A stretch of 64,000 nucleotides of DNA. It comes from Brachynemurus nebulosus. Its lineage: Eukaryota; Arthropoda; Insecta; Neuroptera; Myrmeleontidae. Shown piece by piece: positions 48,775 through 60,738 of the stretch (positions within the stretch are counted from its first letter, which is position 1; each line of letters starts with the position of its first letter). The stretch covers positions 159,809,498 through 159,873,497 of the forward strand of contig JAPWDM010000001.1 of assembly GCA_035578155.1 (NCBI GenBank), in the 5' to 3' direction. A program made the translations under genes and the position numbers. A model generated the notes under the pieces. That model did no database searches, was not told the origin of the DNA, and was given only the letters and a program-made list of their open reading frames with translations.

Positions 48775-49014
48775 TGAGGCGTTCTAAAACGAAACTGGCC
48801 TAATTCATACAAAACGAGTTATTTAACAAAAAATATAAAAAAGACGAGTTTTATCACAACTTACTGCTAGCGCCAGTTTTGCTATAACTATAATTTGAAA
48901 TAAAACCCCTTTTTGATTAAATTGTAATAAGCAATACAAGCTGAAGAATCCATTTTCATCACTAACTCATTTTCGACCAGAACTGAAATAGATGACTTAT
49001 TTGAAACGCCTCAT
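48775..49014. mobile_element. 240-bp MITE with ATGAGGCGTT ends
   Basis: ATGAGGCGTTCTAAAACGAA is mirrored by ATTTGAAACGCCTCAT. The subterminal AACTGGCC / GACCAGAACT pair is weaker. The interior is AT-rich and non-coding. Confidence 0.68.
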
Positions 49015-50001
49015 GTTATTTTTTTTTTTTAGTTTGACATTTCAAATAATTTTTTTTTTTTACCAATAATAGATTCAAAATGAATATTATTGTTTATAAT
49101 TTCTAACATAAAATTCTTGAATTATACGTATTTTATTTATGTATTTGACAATTCAGGTGAATGTATTCATGCATACGAAATGTATAAAAATTTTAACATA
49201 TTCTTTTTCATAATATATTTTTTTTGAAAATAATTCTCCATTTTATACTCAAGTTCATAGCAATTACCAAAAATACACCAAAATTCTATAATTTCCACAT
49301 ATTTTGTCAATCATTTCAACTCGTGAACAGTATAATTTAAAAATGGAAAGCAGATTTAGCTTAAAATAGTGCTAGCATACTGACACATTCTATTATCAAA
49401 TTATTTAGTAAAAAAAATTACACGAGAAAACATGTTTTTATTATTTATTTATTTTTTTAAATACATTAATTCATTATTTTATGATTTCTGGTTATTTCTC
49501 TTCATAAGGCAAATATCTCCATTTTTTTGCTTCGTAACTTTTCTTTCAGTTTGCAAATAAAACTTCCAGTTTAAAATCTGTACAATACAAAACAAATTTT
49601 ACTTCTATTGAAGCAAAATCAAAAATACATTAAGTAAAAACTCATTTAATTTTAGTCTTCAATCGTAAATCAATTTAACTTTTTCTAAAAATTCCTTAAT
49701 CGTTGTTCAATCTAGAAAAAAAACATCAAATTTAACGAAAAAAGTTCATAAAATGTATATATGATTGTGAATATAGATAAGTATCTACTTACTTGTTATT
49801 ATATTATTATATTAATTATTATTATATTATATTTAGCCGGCGTTTAGCTTAAATTATAAAATAAATTAATAATAACAATAAAAATTAATAAAAATTGACA
49901 GCTTGCAAAATCAAATCAACAAGCATTATACATCTATTGTAGTACCTATGTAATAAACAATGAAATTTGAATGGACCATTTTCTCAAGTATGTAGCAATC
50001 T
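49015..50001. other. AT-rich non-coding stretch
   Basis: Contains poly-T runs and a TTATATTATTATATTA-type run near 49800-49830. No gene recognised. Confidence 0.45.
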
Positions 50002-50211
50002 GTCACCAGGGCGGCGGCACAGGTATTTGGGATTACATGTCTATAATCGAGATATTAATTTAACCAATCAAAAATCACCTTCTGTTAATTCCACTTTAGC
50101 AACGAAATTTTCCAATTCGGTTACTTAGGAATATTGTTTGTTTTTTAGAAATTAATATTCCAACTATAGAGATGTAGTTCCGAATAACCCGTGTCGCCGC
50201 CCTGGTGTTAA
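50002..50211. mobile_element. 210-bp MITE with CACCAGGGCGGC ends
   Basis: CACCAGGGCGGCGGCACAGG then ATTACATGTCTATAATCGAG is mirrored by CTATAGAGATGTAGTTCCGA then ACCCGTGTCGCCGCCCTGGT. Arms are about 55 bp. Flanks on either side share TTTTCTCA...ACATAGCAA, suggesting an older duplication around it. Confidence 0.75.
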
Positions 50212-50450
50212 ACAATTTTCTCATGCGGTTACATAGCAATTCTTAAATTAAAATTTCAATCATAGAGATGTAGATATTTTGAGAAAATGGCTCATTTAAA
50301 ACTAACTGCTATAATCAGAGAATAAATTCGAATTGTAATAATTATATTGGCGATGCAAAGTTTACGCAAGCGCTCCTGGTTTTTTAAATTAGAAGCTATA
50401 TCTGTATATCGTTCTGTGTGTATATGGTGTATATCACTGGCTGTATCAAG

Positions 50451-50849
50451 TAAGGCTGTCTACACAATCAATGAAATAAAGAATAAGAAATAAGATTTAA
50501 GAAATAAGGAATAAGAAATAAGGAATATGCCATCTAGTGACGTTGAATGGAACTTTAACGTAACTGTTCATAGGTATATGTATTTAGGTATTTTTGTACT
50601 TCAAAATTCATGAAAAAATAACGTTCGTGATGACTTTTATGTCACTCAAGTGAAAAAAATCACGAATTATGACGTACAAAAGTACCTACATATTTATATC
50701 TATGAGCAGTTACGTTAAAGTTCCAATCAACGTCACTAGATGGCATACTCCTTATTTCTTATTTCTTATTCCTTATTTCATAAATCTTATTTCTTAAATC
50801 TTATTTCTTATTTCTTATTCCTTATTTAATTGATTGTGTAGGCAGCCTA
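50451..50849. mobile_element. ~395-bp MITE with long inverted arms, PIF/Harbinger-like
   Basis: GGCTGTCTACACAATCAATG, serial AAATAAGGAATAAG words, ATGCCATCTAGTGACGTTGA and AACTTTAACGTAACTG are mirrored with small differences up to TGATTGTGTAGGCAGCC. A TAA triplet flanks both sides. A 3-bp TAA duplication and GG-starting ends are compatible with PIF/Harbinger; the arms cover most of the element. Confidence 0.78.
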
Positions 50850-51126
50850 AATATTTTTGTATACGTTTAAAATGCATTTATAGTCCAGTAGCACTAATTT
50901 TAAGCTCTATCTCACTCACTAAACATTAATTTTAGAATAGATATAAAAATTTTTTAAAAAGAGATTCTTGTAGGGATTGCCGAAGAGAACATTTGTGCAA
51001 AATATTAACTCCCGGAAATGTTTTTTTTTTGTATTGTTTAAACAATATTGAAAATTCATGAAGAGCCTTTTTTTTACCTTCCACCGCTTACGTAGCCAAA
51101 AGGTGATAGATACAATAAAAAGTGTT

Positions 51127-51552
51127 AAGACCTTTTTTGTAGAGAATCGAATTCTCTACAAAAAAAGTCCGTGAAAGCATCTGTCTATCTTGAACAGGTG
51201 AAAAAATACAGCGCTCCAAACGCGCACTCAAAAATTCACTTTTTCCAACGTTCCGGCAAGGTGTGTCGTCGGAAGGGCCTTTGTTTCCCAATAGTCTCAA
51301 AAGTCCAAAAAGCGTGGATGAGTCCATCAGCCAGATACGTTCGATCTTTAGAAGCGAAATTTTTGGCCATTTTTAGTGGCTTTTTGCAAAATTTAAATTT
51401 TTAAAAAATTAACCACTCAACCGATTTTAAAAATATTTTCACGGTTAGATATCTAAACTATTGTAGATAGATACAGGTTGTTATATGAAATCCGTCAGTG
51501 TCCAATCTCTGGAAATTCGCTATGTTATGCAGGTGCTGCGACAGGGGTATTT
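51127..51552 (-). mobile_element. Degenerate member of the TAGCGAATTTYC/minisatellite family
   Basis: A 19-bp hairpin (CTTTTTTGTAGAGAAT / ATTCTCTACAAAAAAAG, 51129-51168) leads in. GGATGAGTCCATCAGCCAGA then TACGTTCGATCTTTAGAAG resembles the family's conserved block. One minisatellite unit (CAACCGATTTTAAAAATATT) follows, then GGAAATTCGCTATGTTATGC (51511) and CTGCGACAGGGGTATTTTAT. Confidence 0.6.
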
Positions 51553-53124
51553 TATACATGTTATGGCACTAACTAGAATCTAAGAAAAAAAATAAAAAAC
51601 CAGCGAGACATCGTATTTTGAAAATAAATTTTCAAAAATCACCGCTTTTTCTCGATTATAAACCGCCACCATTTTGAAAATATATTACAGAACCAAAGGA
51701 TCCTAGTTCCTGCCAAAATGACGGCATCGAGGAATAATACGCACTTTGATTTATGCCGATATCTCAAATACTTTTTGAAATACACGAGGAACCATGTCAA
51801 AAAACGTACTTTCGAGAAAATAGCATTTAAAGATTTTTTTTAGAAAAATATTTCTAACGCCTTAAGGAACATATAATTATGAAGGAAAAAATTCGATTTT
51901 TTTTAGCAAATCTCCCCTTAAATGATGTTTAGGAAAACCTTTGATTATTTATTCCCCATCCACACTTGCATGGGATATTACGGAACTGCCTCCCCTCTTC
52001 GCTTTCGTTCATTTGAACACATATTGTAGTACCTACTTGACAAAGTAACAAAAATATTATAATTGTACATGCCCAGCTGCATATTTAGAGGATAAAGCAC
52101 CCCTTCAAACTTTTTTTTGAAAAATCATATTTTGGTATTTTTCTCATACTAACCCATAAGAAATTTTGATAACAAGTGGTCAAAAGATTTTGACTGAAGT
52201 TACATTAGTCTAGAATTTTTTTCATCGGAGTTACATAATTTTTAAAGGATTAAACACCACTAAGAGGTTTAATAAAATTTTTTTGGGGGAAATCATAGCT
52301 CAAATTTTTTAAAATTCTCTAAAAAGGCTACAAGTTATAAGTTAATAAATAATAGGCATTTTCCCATTGTAATTAGGCGGTGGAAATGGGGGGTTATGGG
52401 GGGCTATATATGAGAACGAAATTTTTAACAAAAAATAAGTATTTAGGATTTTCCCTATTATAAAATTTATAAAATAGGAAAAATCAATTTAATTGGTAAT
52501 TTACTGACTTAAAATAAATAGCTTATGGTGTCTGCGGAACATTTGAATATATGTATGACAAATGTTATTATTATTTTACATAATTATTTTAAATACAATT
52601 GAGCAGATATCATTTTTTTTTTATTATTATAAATTAAACGTGCTAGTTTATCATAACTTTAAAACCGATCATCTGGAAATGATTTCTATTTCCTTCTAAT
52701 TCATTAACAGAATCAACACCAACGCTAACTGTCACAGCACTAATGAGATCTATTTCTATAAAATAGCAAATTCAATTCGAGAGATTTGTAATTATTTAAC
52801 GCTAGATGAAAATGGTACGTACAGGTAGGTACATTAAACGAACAAAAAAAAGATAAGAAAGAAAGGAGGAAAGAACTGAATGCGTTAAATGCTGGGCATC
52901 CTTCAATTTACGTCAGAAATAAATTGTTCGATAGATTATTGCTTACGATAGCCCTCATCCATCCAAATCAATAGATAGGATCAAAAAGTATTTTTTTAAG
53001 AAAAGTAAAAAACATACAGTAAATACAGTAAATGCCCATAGATTTGGGACTATAAAATATTTTATAGTTTAACTAATAATTATAAATTATTAAAATATAA
53101 AAACTACTAAAATTATTACCCAAC
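51553..53124. other. AT-rich non-coding stretch
   Basis: No motif-bearing frame or element end recognised. Poly-A/T runs dominate. Confidence 0.45.
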
Positions 53125-53966
53125 TGCATCAGAAGGAGGGTAATGTGTTTAGGAACTATGTATGTACCCTCTGACTGTGTCTGTTTTTGTGGCGCAGCCT
53201 GCAGCCTAAACGGCTTGGCGGATTTTGATAAAGAAGGTGTCGTTGGATTCATCTTAATCTCGGAAGTGCTAGAAGCTAAAGATTTTTGGAAATTCATCCC
53301 CTAAAGGTATAAATTAGGGGATGAAAATTTATGAAAAGTAAAATTTCGCACGGGGCCACAGGGGTCCTTTAATAATGTAGAAGAGTACTGAGAGGGAGAA
53401 TTTTTGTAAAAATTTATCCAGTAAGGGTATGAAATAGGGGATGAATATTTATATAGGAAACCGATGGGTTTAGAAACGTAAAATTTTGTACAAAAATTCC
53501 TTTAGTAACGCAAGCAAGCACCAAGAGTGAATTTTTAGAATTTCACTTCCTAAGGGGTTAAAATAGGGGATGAAAATTTTTATGGAAAACCGTTCAGTCT
53601 AGAAACGTGAAATTCTACAAAGGGGTTCTTTGTATAATGTAGGTGAGCACCAAGAAGGAGTTTTGGAAATTCATCCCCTAAGAGGGTAAAATAGGCGGTC
53701 AGATTTTATTTAAAAAACCTACTGGACCCAGAAACGTGAAATTTTTTACAAGATTTCCTTATGTACCGTAGGTGAGTTCTACGAAGGCATTTTTGGAATT
53801 TTATTCCGTAAGAATATAAAATAGAGGATGAAAATTTATATAGAAAACCATTGAGTCTAGAAACGTGAAATTCTGCACAGGAGTTTTTCAGTAACATAAA
53901 GGAGTAAGGTAAAGTCGCCAAATAACGGCCTCTTTTTGAAAAACAATTGTAAAAAAAAGAATATTA

Positions 53967-54919
53967 GGGTAAGTACGGGAGAGATGCCGCGTCGGGAGTG
54001 ATGCCGCAGTAGCCATAGTTCGTCGGTTGATTGACAGATAGCGCTATTGATGGATTATATGTTTAAAATAAGTTACTTATTTAAGCTGTATATGGTAATA
54101 TTTATGATTAGTCCATCAGTTTAGTAATTATCCAACTTTTTATTATTGAAAAGTACGTTTTTTAACATAATATTTTATCAGCCATTTAATTCATTAGAAT
54201 TTAAGAATGTATACTTCATTGTTTTAATGAAAATGAGTTTTGTTATTAATTTAGGTATATTTTAAAAGTACTGTATAAAATTTTAGGTTGAAATTCCGCA
54301 CTATGCTTGCTATAGCAACATGCGGCATCTATCCCAACAAAAAGGAGAGACGCCGCATTTAAAGTTGGTATAGATGCCGCATCATATTACATGTTAAAAA
54401 CATAGACCTATATACCTTAATTATGCAATTTTTTTTTTGGACTGTAAATTATGCCACGTAAATATAAAAGATCCATTAATGGATCAGGAAGAGCCCTCAT
54501 ATTAGTGAAAATAACGAAAATAATGATGACTGCCTGTGTATTGAATGTTTTGAAAGGTACTCAGAAACAAATAAAAATTTGACTGGTTAAGATGCATTAA
54601 GTGCCAAAAATGGTTACATATGGCATGCATCATGTATGGAGATGTGTGTAAAATGCAAAATTTTTAATATGAACTATGCCGCGTCTCACCTTCTTTGATG
54701 CGGCATCTCTCCCATGGGTGTGGGAGAGACGCCGCTTTGCAGGCTCTACAAAAATGTTAATTATGAATCCTTTATGACTCATAATTTACAATTATTTATA
54801 AATAATTGTAAAGAACAATGTTTAGATTTATTGTGTACCAAATTTCAAATCAATTAAATGCTTACTTTAAGAATTATCAAGTGTTTTCAAAATGTGCGGC
54901 ATCTCTCCCGCATTCACCC
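53967..54919 (+). mobile_element. Pogo-derived MITE flanked by TA
   Basis: The ends GGGTAAGTACGGGAGAGATG then CCGC and GCGGCATCTCTCCCGCATTC then ACCC pair at 21 of 24 positions. Both sides are TA. The motif GGGAGAGATGCCGC recurs about nine times in either orientation (near 53978, 53994, 54321, 54344, 54372, 54678, 54699, 54722, 54897), as expected for subterminal transposase-binding sites. An internally deleted transposase frame is present. Confidence 0.85.
54451..54672 (+). pseudogene. Internally deleted pogo-type transposase
   Basis: The frame starts ATGCCACGTAAATATAAAAG, giving MPRKYKR, the usual beginning of pogo/Tigger-like proteins. After about 25 codons it passes directly to NDDCLCIECFERYSET and then, one frame over, WLRCIKCQKWLHMACI. 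This C-x2-C ... W-x-x-C-x-x-C-x-x-W-x-H-x-x-C pattern is the cysteine/histidine tail found at the C-terminus of some pogo-type proteins. The DDE core is missing, so this is a deletion derivative mobilised, if at all, by a partner. Confidence 0.65.
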
Positions 54920-54951
54920 TACAGGTAATTAAATGAATGAACTGTCAAAAA

Positions 54952-55264
54952 TTAGTTTAAATATTCCTTTATCCATAAACTTAAACAAAAACGCGTTAAT
55001 TTTGTAACAAACTCTATAAATTTAGCTTTAAAAAAAGTGCAAATTTTAAAATTAAATTTTTGGGTTGTTAATTCTGTCCCCGGAGACATTTTATCAGAAA
55101 CTATATTTTCTACAGATTTTTTGGAACTTTTCATATAAGCTTTCAAAGTGGAATGCTCTTGGAATGATAATTATTACTGCCTTTTTATAACCCATTTCCT
55201 TCGTTTATACCTCTTTAACAGCTTTTTTCGTTGCTTCAGGACCACACAGCTTTCTCTTTGGCAT
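54952..55264 (-). pseudogene. Pogo-like transposase N-terminus (psq-type helix-turn-helix)
   Basis: On the minus strand ATG at 55262-55264 starts MPKRKLCGPEATKKAVKEV, then a stop. Frames then read KEMGYKKA and, shifted, STLKAYMKSSKK-like sequence (here LKAYMKSSKKSVENIVSDK) with MSPGTE. A basic start, EA-x-x-KA-x-x-x-V, MGYKKA, and LK-YMK form the helix-turn-helix of psq/pogo transposases. It is broken by a stop and a frameshift and no catalytic domain follows. It belongs to the outer 53912-56134 element. Confidence 0.6.
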
Positions 55265-56459
55265 CTAAAGAATTAAAAAAAAATATTAAACAAAAATAGA
55301 AAATAATATTTTTGCAATTCTGACTTAAAAAGTGAATTTTATAGTTGCCTGTAATAGTGTCAAAATGGCTTAATTTTTTCATACGTTATAAAAAGTATCT
55401 ACTTTTTGCGTAAAAAAGTAAGGAAACAAATTCATTTTTTTAGTAACGATACAATACAAGCCATAGTCATCCATGAATACTTAAGTCAAAACAAATATGT
55501 TAAAATAATTTGTTTAATATAGCTGTCAACCTTTTAAAAATTTGAGGTTATTTTTTCATTTTTCGTTAATTTTTTAAATTTTATTTCAGAATTGCAAAAA
55601 ATATTGTATGCAACACGTGCAAAATGAGTTCAAAAAGACATCTTAATTTTGCAACTTATGACATAAAAAAATCTCGACAGTTGAAACGAAATTATTGAAA
55701 TGAAATGAAATTATTAGATATCGTCCCGGGGACAATATAATATGGTCCACGTAGGGGGAAGATATTATGAATTTTCTATTTGTTAAATTAAATAACCATT
55801 CCACAGAAGCACATGATATAACCTAAAATTTTTCGTATCGTTTTTTATCACACGTAAATAACGTTCATCTTGACCAAACTTTAGCTTCAATAAGTCAAAC
55901 ATGTCAATATTTTATCAAATTCGAGAAAATTTCAATAAAAACTCACCTTGAGCAATTTTTTTCTTTCTTCAAAATCTTGCTGTAGGAGTAACGTTTCACC
56001 CACGCTTTTTTACAGTGATCGACTGAAGCAACTAACATTTGATTTGAGATGTAAACACGAGATGATATTATTTTAAATGGGAGAAATGGAAGGGGACGAA
56101 ATTAGGTTCGCGGACGAAATTTGGCGACTTTACCTCACCAAGTGCAGATTTTTAAAATTTTATACCATAAAGCGGTAAAACAAGGGTTGAAATTTTATAT
56201 GGAAACTAGTTTTTGTCGATGAATTCACCCGTGTGGAGTCGATGACGACATAGTAAGTGTACGAAATCATTTAATCAACTTTCAATAACTCTACGCGGAC
56301 GAAGTCGCAGACAAAGCTATTATATTAGAGCTAGCATAAAAAAATTTTAGTATTAAATTCGTGGTAATTTGCGCTGCCAGCCGCTGTAATCTCTTATGGG
56401 AATCTATATATTTTTTCTTTTAAATAATTAAACGACGCTAAAAAGGCCTAAATAAAAAA

Positions 56460-56715
56460 ATTAATTTAAAAAATCGAAAAACCCGACTGCGTAAAAAGTG
56501 AACTAAAACGGTGGAAGCAAGATTAAATAGAGAAAAAGAAGAATGAATAAAAAGTAAAGCAGTCGGAGGCACACCTGTTGTACCAAATTAAATAGAAAAG
56601 TTTGATGCCTCCGACTGCTTTACTTTTTATTCATTCTTCTATTTCTCTATTTCATCTTGTTTCCACCGTTTTAGTTTACTTTTTACGCAGTCGGGTTTTT
56701 TGATTTTTTTAATTA
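56460..56715. repeat. ~255-bp hairpin with ~104-bp arms
   Basis: AAAAACCCGACTGCGTAAAA, AAACGGTGGAAGCAAGAT and TAAAGCAGTCGGAGGCA are mirrored by TGCCTCCGACTGCTTTACTT, ATCTTGTTTCCACCGTTTTA and TACGCAGTCGGGTTTTT with few mismatches. Loop ~40 bases (56564-56605). Within each arm CCGACTGC occurs twice. Confidence 0.93.
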
Positions 56716-58009
56716 ACTTTTTTATATTTTCAAATTATAAGTGTTTATATGCGTCTGTAAATATCCATTACAACTTTATTCGAATAAAATTGATTGAACA
56801 CATAATATTCAGAAGCAATATTATTCGTCAATCTTTCGTCGACATGAGATGCTGTACAGGACCATGGAGAGAAATGGCGGGCCCAGGGAATAAACCACAT
56901 GGTTTAAAAATTTTCTCACCAAAAATAAGTGGTGAGCAAAAAAAACTCTCAACTTTTTTCCCGAGCACTCTACCGACATTAATGGACCCCCTCCTCAGAC
57001 TACCCCATAGTCTTGTCGAGTGTACAAGTGAATATTACAAACAATAAAACATTTTACTTTATACAAATACCACTTGTATTTAATTAATTTGGCATATGTT
57101 TCGATGAATATCACTATTATCAAACTAAGAATAATATAATAAATATTGAAATTAAATAATAAGGGCTCTTAGATTGACTGTAAACATTTAACTGGACACT
57201 AGTCTTTGTTTTGTGTGTATTTAATCCCAAAAACCAGTGGGTATTTTAGCAAATCGGTTAAGTAGGCTCGGGTCTACTTAAAAATTTTGCAAAATTAAGA
57301 AAATCAGTGACTATATGTTTTAGAAAAAATACTTTGTTATTTCGTCGCATAGAAGAAAATTAGCATTTTTTTTTATTTCACGGCTCTCTTACCTTTACAT
57401 GTAATTATAACATGTATAAAAAAATTCGGATCTACCCGAAATAAAAATCCTAAAATCACGTCTGAAAAAAACCCTTAGGAAAAGAGTTATTATCATTATA
57501 CGCATAAAATAATTTACAAAAAAAAGCAATATAATTTACCAAATCATCGAATTTTTTAGCCTAAAAGTTATCATAAACTCATTAAAATCGTTTACAGATA
57601 AATGTGGTAATAAAATTAATTTGATAATTTATTGTTAAATTTTGTATTAAAGCTCACGCTTTATATTTAATGTTGCTTCAAGCAAAATCACCGCATATAT
57701 TATATAGATATGATTTTAAATTTGCTTTTGGCATTTTATTAATAATTTTTCGACTGTGTTTCGATTTTAGGCTTAATAAAATTTTGACAAAGCGTTCCAA
57801 TTATGCAATGTATAATATTTGGGCACATTAAATTTATAATTTTACTATAATGTCTGTGTGCAGTATGGCTTAGTGTCTATTTATTAATAATGAAATGTTT
57901 AAAATCTGTTTTCTATTAGCGTTATAATAACTAGGGAGTGAGGAAAATAGTCACTTCTGTCACTTAGATAACACTGTATTAGAAAACTGGAGTGTTCCAA
58001 ATATACGTA
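56716..58009. other. AT-rich stretch with a half-hairpin relic
   Basis: 57038-57075 resembles one arm of the 41782-41913 hairpin. A plus frame at 56700-57047 has no recognised motif. Nothing else can be supported. Confidence 0.5.
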
Positions 58010-58065
58010 TAACAGCAACAATTGCACTGCAACGTTTCTGCGTTGAAGTGCAATTGTTGCTGTTA
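58010..58065. repeat. 56-nt near-perfect hairpin (precursor-like)
   Basis: TAACAGCAACAATTGCACT pairs with AGTGCAATTGTTGCTGTTA over 19 bp. A G/A mismatch, five more pairs (CAACG/CGTTG) and a six-base loop complete it. It is short and compact compared with the MITEs here. It could be a small-RNA precursor or the relic of a MITE. Confidence 0.85.
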
Positions 58066-58089
58066 CTATAAAAAGTATAGAAAAATACC

Positions 58090-58560
58090 AAAGGTAGAAA
58101 ATTTTAATGCTGATGACTCTACTTTAACAAAGTTTGGTGAAAACGTTGGAAGTCCGAAAAATTTAGATGAGTTCTTTAACCAGACACGTCCGATGCTCCG
58201 AACTGGGTATTTTTGCAATTTTGTTTAACAGTTTGTTAGCTTTTTGCTAAAATTTGCCGAAATTCAGAAGTTTTTCCATATTTTTTTACTTCATGAAAAA
58301 AGTCATATAAGCTTTTGAGCCGTTATCCTATTTCAAACCAATATTCGAGACAAATGAACATTTCTCGTAATAAAAATGATTTTTTTTGCTTTTGCAAAAA
58401 TTCAAAACTTTTTCAAAATATTCTTTACACCATGGCAATGAGCGGCAAAAGTCATATAAAATTAGACTTTGAACCATTATCCTATGTAAACGAGTTTATA
58501 AGAGAAATCAATTTTTGTAATCGGAAATTCGCTATATTATTAGGAAATACTGAAAGCTAA
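58090..58560 (+). mobile_element. Degenerate TAGCGAATTTYC family member
   Basis: TTTGGTGAAAACGTTGGAAG, TTAGATGAGTTCTTTAACCA then GACACGTCCGATGCTCCGAA match the family's conserved block. It ends at CGGAAATTCGCTATATTATT (58522). The left end and AT tract are absent. Confidence 0.65.
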
Positions 58561-58799
58561 AATGCCTAAAATACCCATTGCCCTTTTCAGTAGAAAATAG
58601 AAAATTTATATGGCCTTAAAATTTCTCACGTTTTGGTTAATACGTTTTTGGAAAAGCTTTTCACAAACTTTTTGAGTGACTCGTAGTTACGGAGAAAATC
58701 GAGTAATTATTTTCAATTCAAAATCGGTTCTACCAATTCTGTTTTATACTCATGATAAACCCGCCTACGATTTCTAAAAAAAATCACTATCTGATGACA

Positions 58800-59690
58800 T
58801 TACTATACAGTGGTCCATAATTACTATGATCTTACTACCCAGTGACTCGTAAACACTATGACTTTACTACCCAGTGGCTCATAATCACTGCGATCTTACT
58901 GCTCAGTTGTTCACAATCACTATGACCTTACTGTCCAGTGATCAATGATCACTATGAATTTACTACCCAAGTTCCGTCTAGCTGTTTATTTTAATTAAGC
59001 CATTTTTGGATCTATAATACTCTTACGGACAATTTTGACCTCACGTTAACTTCTCTCATAATATAATAGTAGGTGTCTGAGAAGAAATTTCTCCTGAATT
59101 CTCGGCAACCTAATATAATATAACCTATGTCAGCCTAGAATTGTGTAATTTTCTAAGAGTGAAAAAATTTTCAAAATCGGTTGGATAGTTAATTTTGGAG
59201 TTCTGAGGTCCCCGCGACCCTGTCGGACCTCATGCAACATAGTCAGTGCCAATTTGAAACAGTATAACTTTGTAACAATGGAAAAACTTGCAAAATCGAT
59301 CGAGTAGTTTACTTTAGATCCTTTTGGGTCTCTAGGATCCAGGAATACTCCAATCTGGATTAGTTTAACTTTCTAACAGTGCAAAAATTACTCAGTCAAT
59401 CAAAGTTCAATAGTTTATTTTGGATTCTTTTTGGGTTCCCAGGATCTCGCAGAACCTCATAATGTCATATAACATAGTCTGTTAATCTGGAATAGTTTAA
59501 CTGTGTATTTAACAGTGAAAAAATTTTCAAAATTGATTGGGTAGTTCACTTTAGGCGCTTTTTAGGTTCTTAAAGTTCAGAGGATCTCATATTCATATCA
59601 TTTGTTAATTTAGAATAGTTTAGCTTTCTAACAGTAAAAAATTCTCAAAATCAGTTCAGTACTTTTTGAGTTTACTTCAGACATATGTTG
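58800..59690 (+). repeat. Dispersed repeat: 42-bp units then ~125-bp units
   Basis: Four ~42-bp units with ACTATGATCTTACTACCCAG and TGGCTCATAATCAC are followed by CAAGTTCCGTCTAGCTGTTT, CGGACAATTTTGACCTCACG then TTAACTTCTCTCATAAT. About four and a half ~125-bp units follow (TTTTCAAAATCGGTTGG, TTTTGGGTC, AACATAGTC, TTTCTAACAGT). The first 540 bases of the window repeat the second half, and 30885-31270 is an inverted copy. Confidence 0.85.
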
Positions 59691-60738
59691 TGACTGGTGT
59701 GTTTATGGGCACGTTATCGCTAGCCCTTATACACACACTCTTTTTGTTACAAATGAATTCCGCTCGCATAAATTCCGATTCGGAATAAATGGAGTCAGAT
59801 GATTGTTTCACTGATTGTTTTTAAATAATAAACATTCAAATTATTTAAAAAGAAAATTATTTATTTGATTTGAAATACTTATAAAATTTAACATTTAATT
59901 GTTACAAATTCTTTAGAAACTTATTGTTGCAAATAAAACTTTGAATTCCATCGTTTGAATTTAAAATGGAATTACTCAAAATCTTCAATTTGCCTTATAA
60001 TATAAACCGCTTGGGTCTCGATCTTAGAATCATGCCACATCATATTAGTCAATCAAAAACTTTTACGTTTAATTAGAATAAGTGGTATAATACAATGATT
60101 AGGGCCTTTCAAAAATATGTCGTCTATATTTTAATTTCAATGTTATGTAAACAGCACGTGTGGCGTTGAAATATTAGAAATAATAATAAAATAATCATGT
60201 ATCGTTACTTAAAATGTAATACCATAGAACACTGGAAGGAATACAACTATCTCTTTTCTGCAATCACTTATGGGCATTTATGTGCATTTCGCAGAACTAT
60301 GTTGTCATTCACTTAGTAGCTACCAATCGGTGTGTTTCAATTGTTGTCATATTGTTGCCGTCGTGTTGACACGATATACGTGCATGATGTGTACCACATG
60401 CATGTTATGTATATGCGTATGCAAGACACCCATACACACAACCATCCATCTCACTAACACACACAACTCCGCGTGCACATATATTACATATTGGTGGGAT
60501 ATTTTCTATCCTTTGTCGTTACACTGGTTTCAGTAGTATTGAGATACTAGCGTTCGTTCTGTAATATTCTGTGTGTAATACATAATAAAATAAATGTAAG
60601 AAGATTTTGTGTCGTCAGCATACCAATATATCCAAATGATTGATTAGTAAATAATAGAAGTTATATTTTAAAATACGTATTATGATCTGGGTACAGTTGA
60701 ACCCCTCACAATGTACACACAAATTTTCTCTCTTTATT
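59691..60738. other. AT-rich non-coding stretch
   Basis: A CA/TG-rich part (60360-60490) gives a plus frame at 60270-60536 without recognised motifs. No gene supported. Confidence 0.45.

Larger units (their letters stand above)
53912..56134. mobile_element. Pogo-like element inserted in a minisatellite unit
   Basis: Inverted ends AGGTAAAGTCGCCAAAT and ATTTGGCGACTTTACCT sit in the middle of unit five of the host repeat; removing it restores a unit of about normal length. The left flank is TA and the right flank CA, so a TA duplication with one change is plausible. It carries a pogo-type DNA-binding remnant on the minus strand and a second element (53967-54919) inside. Confidence 0.75.
53125..56345 (+). 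mobile_element. Minisatellite-bearing, Helitron-like repeat with nested insertion
   Basis: It begins near TTTTTGTGGCGCAGCCTGCA and GGCTTGGCGGATTTTGATAA. Six ~120-130-bp units follow, with GGAAATTCATCCCCTAA, AAATAGGGGATGAAAATTT, AGTCTAGAAACGTGAAATTC and GTGAGCACCAAGAAG at about 53289, 53407, 53538, 53664, 53787 and, after the insertion, 56150. The end has TACGCGGACGAAGTCGCAGA then CAAAGCTATT, a short GCGGAC/GTCGC hairpin then CT-rich terminus. The class is inferred from layout and terminus; no Rep/helicase is encoded. Confidence 0.7.

Noticed and set aside
53260..53910. CRISPR-like array
   Set aside because: Units are ~125 bp, diverged along their length and without unique spacers; the genome is eukaryotic.
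56700..57047. 115-codon plus frame
   Set aside because: It starts in the arm of a hairpin and ends beside a half-hairpin relic; no motif or codon bias supports it.
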